A stretch of 64,000 bases of DNA from Candidatus Eiseniibacteriota bacterium (lineage in GTDB: Bacteria; Orphanbacterota; Orphanbacteria; Orphanbacterales; Orphanbacteraceae). Both the position numbers and the translations under genes were made by a program. The notes below the pieces were generated by a model, which had not been told where the DNA came from, searched no databases, and saw only the letters and a program-made list of their open reading frames with translations. Below, piece after piece: positions 50,931-58,405 of this stretch; within the stretch, counting starts at the first letter, position 1, and every line of letters starts with the position of its first letter. The stretch is taken from the NCBI GenBank assembly GCA_024276995.1, contig JAJRWB010000014.1, positions 141,249 to 205,248 on the forward strand, in the 5' to 3' direction.

Positions 50931-53862
50931 CCATGCGATACTCGGCACCCTTCTCGCCGTGGCGGCGACCGTTTTCATTCTCCTTCTTCGCCGTTCGAAC
51001 CGCTTGGTCCGGAAGCATGTTTCCAAATTGCGCGACGAGATCCGCCTCACCGAGTCGATCCTTCGCTCGGAGGGCGCCTGCCTGGTCGTGTTCGACCGGG
51101 ACGGGAAGATCGTCCAGTTCAACCGGACGAGCGAGGAGACGAGCGGCTTCAGGGCGGGCGAGGTGATCGGTGCGCCCTACTCGAAGCTCTTCCCAGCCGA
51201 CGCCGATCGGCGGGAGTTCGAAAGGGGGCTCGCCTCCTTCGAAGAAGGGCGCGATTCGGCCGAGGTGACGGCCGCCCTCCGCACGGCGCGGGGGGACTCC
51301 CGGCTCGTGGCTTGCGTTCTTCGCCCGGTGCGCGAGGCGCAGGGGGAAATCCGCTGCGTCATTTGTACCGGTGTCGATATCACCGACCGCGTTCGGGCGG
51401 AAGCGTCTCTCAGGCAGAGCGAGGAACTCTTTCGGACGGTGTGCGCCACCGTGCCGGCGGCGATCCTGATTTTCCAGGATGAGAAGATCCGCTTCGTCAA
51501 TCGCGCCGCTCTCGAGATCACGGGATACTCCCGCGAGGAACTGACCGGCGCTCCTTTCTGGAAGACGATCCATCCCGATTATTGCGACATCGTCAAGGAA
51601 CGGGGTCTCGCCCGGCTCGCGGGGGAAAATATACCATTGACCTATGAAGTGCCGATCTTGACGAAAGGAGGCGAGAAACGGTGGGTCGACTACACTGCGT
51701 CTCTGTTCGAGTTCAACGGGAAGCCGGCGATTCTCGGAACGGCGTTCGACATCACCGAGCGGAGAGAGGCCGCCGACGCGCTCCGCCGGAGAATCGATGC
51801 CGAGCGATGCGCATCGGCGATCTCGTCGACGTTCATCGCCGAACCGGAAGGCGACACGGCGCACCTCGTCGATCGGGCGCTCGGCGAGATCGGAGAGGTG
51901 GCGGGAGCCGATTCGGTTTTTCTCTACCTGTATGGCGAGAACTCCGACATCGCCCGGCGCGCCCACAGCTGGGTCCGCGACGAAAAGAACGCCCTATCGA
52001 GAGAGACGGAGAGCCTCGGGCCGGACGCCTTTCCTCGCATCCATGAACTCCTTCGCCGGGGAGAGGTGTTCCAGACCTCCGATACGGCCTCCCCTGCCAT
52101 CGATGAGGAACCGTTCAGACGGTACGGCTCCGAAATCCGCAGTCGGTCGGCGATTATCATCCCGATCCGCTGCAGGGGCGTGACGAGGGGCCTGTTCGGC
52201 CTCGGCGCGGCGGAACCGGGCCGCACGTGGAGCGATGACGAGACGGCGCTGCTGAAGCTCCTCGGCGAGATCTGCTTCAACGCCATCGCCGCCCGCGAAG
52301 GACAAGAGGCGCTCCGATCGAGCGAGGCGCGCTACAGGGCGCTGTACGACGACAATCCTTCCATGTACTTCACCGTCGCTCGCCGGGGCGAGATTCTTTC
52401 GGTCAACCGTTTCGGCGCCGGCCAACTCGGGTACAAGCCTTCGGAACTGATCGGTCGGCCCGTGTTCGAGCTTTTCCATCCGGACGATCTCGACGTGATC
52501 CATCGATACCTCGAAAAAGCGGCCGCATCGCCCCTGAAGCTCTTCCACTGGGACCTTCGAAAGGTCCATCGCAGCGGCGACACGATCTGCGTGAAGGAGA
52601 CGGTGCGCGCCGTTCCCGACCGATCGGGGGAGATCGTATTTTTCGTAGCCTGCGAGGATATTACCGCCGTCCGCGCGGCCGCCGAGGAGCGTCGAAAACT
52701 CGAGGCGCACCTCGAGTACGCCCAGAAGATGGAGAGTATCGCCCAACTCGCCAGTGTGATCGCACACGAGTTCAACAATCAGCTCATGGTGATCGGTGCG
52801 AGCGCCGAGCTCGCGCTCCTTGACATGCCGGAGGATTCGCCCGCCGCCGAACCGATCGGCCAGATCCGCGAAATGGTCGAATCCGCCGGAACGATGACCG
52901 GCCAGCTCCTGGCGTACGCGGGACGTTCAAGGGTGGAGCGGGGAAAACTCGATCTTTCCCGGGTGGTGAGCGAGATGGACAGGCTTCTCTCCGTCGCCTT
53001 CTCGAACCGCGCCGCCATCGAGTTCGATCTCGCGGATTCGCTCCCCGCGGTGCGTGGGAACGGGACGAAGATCAGGCAGATTCTCATGAACCTGATGACG
53101 AACGCCGTGGACGCCCTCGGCGGCCACACCGGTATCGTCACGATCCGAACCGGGGGGCGACTCCTCGGCGACGACGATCTGCGCCGGTTCACCGCGGGAC
53201 GCGGATCGGGGCCGGGAGAATACGCATTTCTCGAGGTGGCCGACACGGGGCGCGGCATCGACGGGAAGGCGATGGAGAAATTGTTCGACCCCTTCCACAC
53301 AACGAAGAAGAAAGGGCGCGGCCTCGGCCTTTTCGTCGTCCAGGAGATCGTCGAGCAGATGGGAGGAGGGATCGTCGTGGAGAACCATCCCGAGGAAGGC
53401 GCCCTCTTCCGAATTTTCTTTCCCGGCGCCGGCACGATCGCCGGCGGCCCGACCGACCGCCCGAACACCCCTCCGCCGTTTCCCCTGTGGCGCGGATCGG
53501 GAACGATCCTCGTGATCGACGACAAGGAGCCTATGCGCCGGGTGTGCACTCGGATTCTCCGCCGCGTCGGCTTCGACGTCGACACCGCCCCCGACGGCGT
53601 TTCCGGCATCGATCTCTACCGCCGTCGATCGACACCGTACGACGCCGTCCTCCTCGACATGACCCTCCCCGATATGAAGGGTATCGATGTTTTCCACGCC
53701 ATCCGGAAGATCGACGAAAAGTCGCGCATCATCCTTACAAGCGGCTACAGCGCCGATCTCTCTTCCGATCGGTTCGCCTCGATCGCCTCGTCCGGTTTCA
53801 TCCAGAAGCCGTATCACGCCGCCGCGCTGGTCGACAGGGTCCGCGAAATCCTCTCCCCTTGA
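50920..53862 (+). CDS. Hybrid sensor histidine kinase (PAS-PAS-GAF-PAS-HisKA-HATPase-REC)
   Basis: 980 aa. One N-terminal membrane helix (about 6-24), then apparently cytoplasmic sensing: PAS at about 45-155 (GACLVVFDRDGKIVQFNR), PAS at about 165-285 (GYSREELTGAPFWKTIHPDY), GAF at about 300-460 (DSVFLYLYGENSD) and PAS at about 465-590 (MYFTVARRGEILSVNRFG). The HisKA box SVIAHEFNNQLMVIGASAEL places the phospho-His at H616. ATPase motifs are NLMTNAVDALGG (N), EVADTGRGIDG (G1) and TTKKKGRGLGLFVVQEIV (G2). A C-terminal receiver has phospho-acceptor D913 (VLLDMTLPDMKG). Stimulus unknown. It overlaps nusB, an unusual partner for a kinase gene. Confidence 0.92.
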   Translation: MPPDHAILGTLLAVAATVFILLLRRSNRLVRKHVSKLRDEIRLTESILRSEGACLVVFDRDGKIVQFNRTSEETSGFRAGEVIGAPYSKLFPADADRREFERGLASFEEGRDSAEVTAALRTARGDSRLVACVLRPVREAQGEIRCVICTGVDITDRVRAEASLRQSEELFRTVCATVPAAILIFQDEKIRFVNRAALEITGYSREELTGAPFWKTIHPDYCDIVKERGLARLAGENIPLTYEVPILTKGGEKRWVDYTASLFEFNGKPAILGTAFDITERREAADALRRRIDAERCASAISSTFIAEPEGDTAHLVDRALGEIGEVAGADSVFLYLYGENSDIARRAHSWVRDEKNALSRETESLGPDAFPRIHELLRRGEVFQTSDTASPAIDEEPFRRYGSEIRSRSAIIIPIRCRGVTRGLFGLGAAEPGRTWSDDETALLKLLGEICFNAIAAREGQEALRSSEARYRALYDDNPSMYFTVARRGEILSVNRFGAGQLGYKPSELIGRPVFELFHPDDLDVIHRYLEKAAASPLKLFHWDLRKVHRSGDTICVKETVRAVPDRSGEIVFFVACEDITAVRAAAEERRKLEAHLEYAQKMESIAQLASVIAHEFNNQLMVIGASAELALLDMPEDSPAAEPIGQIREMVESAGTMTGQLLAYAGRSRVERGKLDLSRVVSEMDRLLSVAFSNRAAIEFDLADSLPAVRGNGTKIRQILMNLMTNAVDALGGHTGIVTIRTGGRLLGDDDLRRFTAGRGSGPGEYAFLEVADTGRGIDGKAMEKLFDPFHTTKKKGRGLGLFVVQEIVEQMGGGIVVENHPEEGALFRIFFPGAGTIAGGPTDRPNTPPPFPLWRGSGTILVIDDKEPMRRVCTRILRRVGFDVDTAPDGVSGIDLYRRRSTPYDAVLLDMTLPDMKGIDVFHAIRKIDEKSRIILTSGYSADLSSDRFASIASSGFIQKPYHAAALVDRVREILSP

Positions 53863-53882
53863 GACGACAGCGCCAACGTCTT

Positions 53883-53920
53883 CCGTTTCATTGACTTCCC
53901 GAAACGGCGTATGCTAGGAT
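53883..53920 (+). promoter_or_regulatory. Candidate promoter/operator of the glycan cluster
   Basis: TTGACT at 53891-53896, an 18-nt spacer and TAGGAT at 53915-53920 (alternatively TATGCT at 53910 with a short spacer). The -35 box lies in the loop of the perfect inverted repeat CCGTTTC-N11-GAAACGG (53883-53907). The repeat may be an operator or a U-less terminator of the kinase gene upstream. Confidence 0.45.
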
Positions 53921-53957
53921 CCGCTCGATTTTCGTGCGGTACCGGGGGAAGAGCGGC

Positions 53958-55082
53958 GTGAAGATTCTGGTGGTCAACTGGAGAGATATCCGTAATCCCG
54001 AGGCGGGCGGCGCCGAGGTCCACCTCCATGAAATCTTCGGGCGCATCGCCGCCGCCGGCCATCCGGTCACGCTGGTGGCACACCATTTCCGCGGGGCGGC
54101 GCGCGAGGAGAGGATCGATCGGATCCGCGTGCTCCGGGTGGGGGGCAAATTCGATTTCAACTTCCGGGCGCTCCCCTTCGCCCTGGGACTCCTGAAGAAG
54201 GAGAAGTACGACGTGGTGGTGGAGGATCTGAACAAGATCCCCTTCTTCCTCTCCTTTTTCACCGCCGTGCCGACGTGCGCGCTGCTTCATCACTTTTTCG
54301 GCGGCTCGATCTGGCGGGAGACGAACGGCGTTTTCGCGCTCTACGTTCTCGCCGCGGAAAGGATAGTGCGCGCGTCGTACAGGAAGCTTCCGTTCTGCGT
54401 CGTCTCCCGCAGCACCGCGGATGAGCTGATCGCCGCCGGTTTCCCGCCCGGAAACCTCACGATCATTCACAACGCCGTCGATCACGCGATCTACACCCCC
54501 GGCGATGCCGCCGAGAAAGTCCCGGGAAGAATCATCTATCTCGGCCGGGTGAAGCGTTACAAGGGGATCGACATCATCTTCCGTTCCCTTGTCGGCGTGC
54601 GCGCCGAGATTCCGGAGGCCCACCTCGTGGTGGTGGGCGGCGGCGACGATCGGGCGCGCCTGGAGGCGATCCGCGATTCCCTCGGCCTCGGCGGGGCGGT
54701 GACGTTCACCGGCATGGTCTCCACCGAGGAGAAAATCGATCAGCTTCGCAAGGCGGAGGTGATGGTCACCCCTTCGCCGAAGGAGGGGTGGGGCGTCACG
54801 ACGATCGAGGCGAATGCATGCGGAACACCGGTGATCGCCAGCAATGTGCCCGGTCTTCGCGACGCGGTGCGCGACGGCGAAACGGGCCTCCTCTTCCCCT
54901 TCGGAGATGAGGAGCGCCTCACCGAGCTGCTCGGTGCGATGCTTCGCGATCGGCCTCTCCGCGAGCGGCTCACCGAGGGCGCCCTCGAATGGGCCGGCCG
55001 CTTCACGTGGGAACACTCGGCGGAGGAGACGGTGCGGTGGCTCGAAAAAGTGGCGGCGAAGGGGGGGAAAGAGAGGTCATGA
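53958..55082 (+). CDS. GT4-family glycosyltransferase
   Basis: About 374 aa from GTG 53958 (MKILVVNWRDI) with GGGGGAAG upstream; an earlier GTG (53934) is less well supported. GT-B fold: the N-terminal domain has PEAGGAEVHLHEIFGRIA, typical of the acceptor-binding loop, and the C-terminal domain has RIIYLGRVKRYKGIDIIF, HLVVVGGGDD and the retaining EX7E motif in PKEGWGVTTIEANACGTPVI. It probably transfers a sugar from a nucleotide donor to a lipid-linked or surface glycan. Donor and acceptor cannot be predicted. First gene of the glycan cluster; its stop overlaps the next ATG. Confidence 0.88.
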   Translation: MKILVVNWRDIRNPEAGGAEVHLHEIFGRIAAAGHPVTLVAHHFRGAAREERIDRIRVLRVGGKFDFNFRALPFALGLLKKEKYDVVVEDLNKIPFFLSFFTAVPTCALLHHFFGGSIWRETNGVFALYVLAAERIVRASYRKLPFCVVSRSTADELIAAGFPPGNLTIIHNAVDHAIYTPGDAAEKVPGRIIYLGRVKRYKGIDIIFRSLVGVRAEIPEAHLVVVGGGDDRARLEAIRDSLGLGGAVTFTGMVSTEEKIDQLRKAEVMVTPSPKEGWGVTTIEANACGTPVIASNVPGLRDAVRDGETGLLFPFGDEERLTELLGAMLRDRPLRERLTEGALEWAGRFTWEHSAEETVRWLEKVAAKGGKERS

Positions 55083-57388
55083 AGAAAGCGGCCGCCCCCC
55101 GTCCGCGCGAGGCGCTTCTTCTTGCCGCGGGCCTCGCCGCCGTGCTCCTCGTGTTTTACTGGAGGAATCTCGTCGGATTTCCCTTCGCCAAAACCTTCTT
55201 CTGGGAAGATTTCATCTATCAGAATTACCCATATCGCGCGTTCCTCGCCGAACAGCTGCGCGCCGGTATCCTTCCTTTCTGGAATCCGTATCAATTCGGA
55301 GGGATGCCGTACGTGGCGGATGTGCAGGCCGCCGCCTTCTATCCACCGAACGCGCTGCTCGCCCTGTTCGTGAAGGGGAACCGTCTGGCGGCGGAGTGGG
55401 TCGAACTGCTCGGCGTGCTTCATGCACTCGCAGGCGGCTTCTTCATGGCGCTGCTGGTGCGCAACCGAACGCGCTGCACCTATGCCGCATCCCTCTCGGC
55501 GGTTGCGTGGGCGCTCGGCGGTTTCTTCGTGGTCCGCATGATCCACCTGAACATCCTGTCGGTGGTCACCTGGATGCCCGCGATTCTCCTCCTGCTCATT
55601 CTCGCCGTGGAGAAACGCTCCCTCGCCGCCGCCGCCGCGGGAGGACTCCTCTTCGGCGTTTCCACACTGGCGGGCGCTCCGCAATACACCCTCTTCATCG
55701 CCTTTCTTCTCGGGCTGTACGCCTTCGTCGAGATGATCCGCGGCCGCAGGAAGGGGCTTTCCCGGCTTGCCCCCGCCTGCCACCTCGCCGTCGTCGTCGG
55801 TGTGGGTGGTGGGCTGTCGGCGGTGCAGTTCCTTCCCACCACACAGCTCGCCGACCTGTCGATGCGCTCGGAAATGACGTACGAGAAATCGACCGAGGTG
55901 AGCCTCACCCCGGCGAGCTTCGCCACGCTGATCCTCCCGAAACTCTACGGGAGCGCGGCGGGATGGAGGAACGATCGTTACTGGGGACCGGGATCGTATT
56001 TCTACTCATGGGAATCGACCGCCTACACCGGAATCGTCATCCTTCTACTCGCCGCCCTGGCGCTGCTGTACTCTTCGCGGGAGAAGGGAGTGATCTTCGC
56101 GGCGGTTCTCGCCGTCTTCGGAATCGTGCTCGCCCTTGGCGGCTACGGACCGCTTCATCCCCTCTTCTACAAGTTCCTACCGATGTACGACAAGTTCCGC
56201 TGTCCCGGGCGTGCGCTCATCCTGACCGCTTTCGCCCTCGTCTTCCTCGCCGGCCGGGGGGCTCGTCTTCTCGGTGATCGGCCGCCGAAGTCGCGCTTCG
56301 CCGGTCGATCGTCGATCCTTGTGATCGTCGGTATCCTCGCCGCCACCGGGACGGTCGCGTTTTTCGCCGCATCGAGCCGTGCCGCCACGCTGATCGGCAA
56401 GCCTTTCGCCTCGGGCGATGCCTTGCGGGCCTACCTCTTCTTCCTCGTCGTCACTGCGGCGGCCTCGGTCCCGGTCATTCGGTGGAGCCGGTCGTCGAAG
56501 CGCCTCTCCCGCGCTTCTCGCGGCTTTCTCCTTCTTCTCGCCGTGGGGGAACTTTTTGTTTACGGCTTCGGTTACAACGACGGCGCCGTCGATCCAAACG
56601 CCTTCTACAGGGGACGATCCGACCCGGTGGAGCGGATTCGCGCCGCCGTCGGAGGGGAGGCGTACCGGGTGAAGACCCGCGCCCCCGAAGGGCTCATCCT
56701 CCCGCGCAACCAGGGAACGATCAATCACCTGCGAAGCGTGGACGGGTACAACCAGCTTCTCCTCGAAAGGTTCAACACCATACGGAACGATGCGACGATT
56801 CCCCTCGGCAGGCGGCTCGACCTTCTCGGCGTGAAGGTGTACGCCGCCTTCGATACGACCCGCCGTTCGCTTACGCTCCAAGTGAACGAGAGCGCTCTTC
56901 CGCGGGCCTATTTCGTCGGTTCGGGGGAGCCGTCCGGCGGAGCGGCGGCGACGATCGAACGGATCGGTGAACCGTCGTTCGATCCGCGGCGGACGGTGGT
57001 TCTCGAGGGAGAGGCCGAGACGGTGCGGGGGAACGCTTCCGGACGGGCGGAAGTGAGTCGGTGGGGACCGAACCGGATCGACATCACCGTCACTTCGGAC
57101 GGACCCGGCTACCTTGTGCTGAACGAAATCGCCTTCCCGGCATGGAAGGTTTACGTGAACGGTGAAGAGCGCGAAGCCCTCACGGCGGACTACGCGTTCC
57201 GCGCCGTTCGTCTTGAAGGGGGAGCGAACGAAGTGTCCTGGCGCTACCGCTCGGACAGGCTGCGGGCCGGTCTCGCCGTCACCGCCGTCACGCTGGTGCT
57301 CTGCGCTCTTTACCTTTTCATCGGCGGCCCGCGCAGGGGGGATCGTCTCGCGGTCGTTCTTCGCGGCGTCTGGAAAGGATCCCGCTGA
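55079..57388 (+). CDS. YfhO-family polytopic membrane protein
   Basis: 769 aa. About a dozen hydrophobic segments occupy residues 12-520, followed by a soluble region (about 520-735) and a final helix (about 740-760). The N-terminal block WEDFIYQNYPYRAFLAEQLR and LPFWNPYQFGGMPYVADVQA is typical of YfhO/GT-C-like proteins. Bacillus YfhO is implicated in lipoteichoic-acid glycosylation; in other bacteria the role is unknown. Embedded among glycosyltransferases, it is likely a polyprenyl-phosphate-sugar dependent GT-C enzyme of the outer leaflet. ATG overlaps the GT4 stop, and its own stop overlaps the next gene. Confidence 0.85.
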   Translation: MKKAAAPRPREALLLAAGLAAVLLVFYWRNLVGFPFAKTFFWEDFIYQNYPYRAFLAEQLRAGILPFWNPYQFGGMPYVADVQAAAFYPPNALLALFVKGNRLAAEWVELLGVLHALAGGFFMALLVRNRTRCTYAASLSAVAWALGGFFVVRMIHLNILSVVTWMPAILLLLILAVEKRSLAAAAAGGLLFGVSTLAGAPQYTLFIAFLLGLYAFVEMIRGRRKGLSRLAPACHLAVVVGVGGGLSAVQFLPTTQLADLSMRSEMTYEKSTEVSLTPASFATLILPKLYGSAAGWRNDRYWGPGSYFYSWESTAYTGIVILLLAALALLYSSREKGVIFAAVLAVFGIVLALGGYGPLHPLFYKFLPMYDKFRCPGRALILTAFALVFLAGRGARLLGDRPPKSRFAGRSSILVIVGILAATGTVAFFAASSRAATLIGKPFASGDALRAYLFFLVVTAAASVPVIRWSRSSKRLSRASRGFLLLLAVGELFVYGFGYNDGAVDPNAFYRGRSDPVERIRAAVGGEAYRVKTRAPEGLILPRNQGTINHLRSVDGYNQLLLERFNTIRNDATIPLGRRLDLLGVKVYAAFDTTRRSLTLQVNESALPRAYFVGSGEPSGGAAATIERIGEPSFDPRRTVVLEGEAETVRGNASGRAEVSRWGPNRIDITVTSDGPGYLVLNEIAFPAWKVYVNGEEREALTADYAFRAVRLEGGANEVSWRYRSDRLRAGLAVTAVTLVLCALYLFIGGPRRGDRLAVVLRGVWKGSR

Positions 57389-58386
57389 TGGGCCGTTCCC
57401 GGAGCCTGGCGCTCAACGGGGGAAAGGGCCTTCTCAGCGCCCTTCTTCTCTGGTGGCTTCTCCGCGGGGGGATGTTCGATCGCGTCGTGGAGGTGACGGC
57501 GAACCGTTTCCATCTCGGCGCGTTCCTCCTCGGCCTGGGCGCCTTCGCGCTGAGCAATGTCTTCGGCGGAATCCAATGGAACATCCTTCTCCGTGCCCAG
57601 GAGATCCGTATTCCCTTCCGCAAGGCGATCTCCTTATATTTCGTAGGTCTCTTCTTCTCCAATTTCCTCCCGGCCAACCTCGGGGGGGACGTCGTGAAGG
57701 TGGTCGATCTCTATCGCTCCACCGGGAAGGGGGGCGGTGTTGTGGCGGCGACGCTCATGGATCGCGGCGCGGGCCTCGCCATGCTCTCCCTCATGGCGTG
57801 CATCGCGGGCGCCGTCTCGTGGAATCTCTTCGGCAATGAACCTTTTCTCCTCCTCCTGCCGCTCTTCTTCCTGGCTTTCATCGGCGGCGGGCTTCTCGTC
57901 ATCAGCAATCGAATGGTGAGCGCCCTCCAGCGTCTCGTCGCCAAGTTCCCGGTAAAGGCGGTGCGCGACAAGGTCTCCTCCGTGCTCACCGCGCTCTTCA
58001 CGTTCCGCCACAGGAAAAGAGCGCTTCTCCTCGCTCTCGCCGTCGCTCTTCCCGTGCAGAGTCTCCGCATCGGTGTTCACTACCTCGCCGCCCGCGCCCT
58101 CGGGGTGCACGCCGCACCGGTCTATTTCTTTCTTTTCATCCCGATGATCGCCGTGTTCATCGCGTTGCCGATCTCGATCAACGGTCTCGGCGTCCGGGAG
58201 GGGCTCGGTGTCTATTTCTACGGCATGATCGGTATCGACAACGATCTCGCCTTTGCCATTTCCTTTCTCGCCTACGTGATCGGCGTGCTCGTCAGCCTTA
58301 CCGGCGGGGCGCTCTTCGTCCTCCGTCCCGGATCGCGCGGACGGGAAGGGGCGGCGGACTTGCGGCGCGGGGCCGGATCGGGCTAG
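57388..58386 (+). CDS. Flippase-like / lysylphosphatidylglycerol synthase TM-domain protein (UPF0104)
   Basis: 332 aa, about eight membrane helices. Family features: SLYFVGLFFSNFLPANLGGD near residue 85, VVKVVDLYRSTGKGGGVVAA, TLMDRGAGLAMLS and, near the C-terminus, ALPISINGLGVREGLGVYFY. The same fold forms the membrane half of MprF, and stand-alone members near glycosyltransferases are suspected lipid or lipid-sugar flippases. No tRNA-dependent synthase domain is attached. A substrate flippase role for the neighbouring glycan genes is inference. Confidence 0.87.
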   Translation: MGRSRSLALNGGKGLLSALLLWWLLRGGMFDRVVEVTANRFHLGAFLLGLGAFALSNVFGGIQWNILLRAQEIRIPFRKAISLYFVGLFFSNFLPANLGGDVVKVVDLYRSTGKGGGVVAATLMDRGAGLAMLSLMACIAGAVSWNLFGNEPFLLLLPLFFLAFIGGGLLVISNRMVSALQRLVAKFPVKAVRDKVSSVLTALFTFRHRKRALLLALAVALPVQSLRIGVHYLAARALGVHAAPVYFFLFIPMIAVFIALPISINGLGVREGLGVYFYGMIGIDNDLAFAISFLAYVIGVLVSLTGGALFVLRPGSRGREGAADLRRGAGSG

Positions 58387-58405
58387 AATCCACTGCCTGC
58401 AGCCG

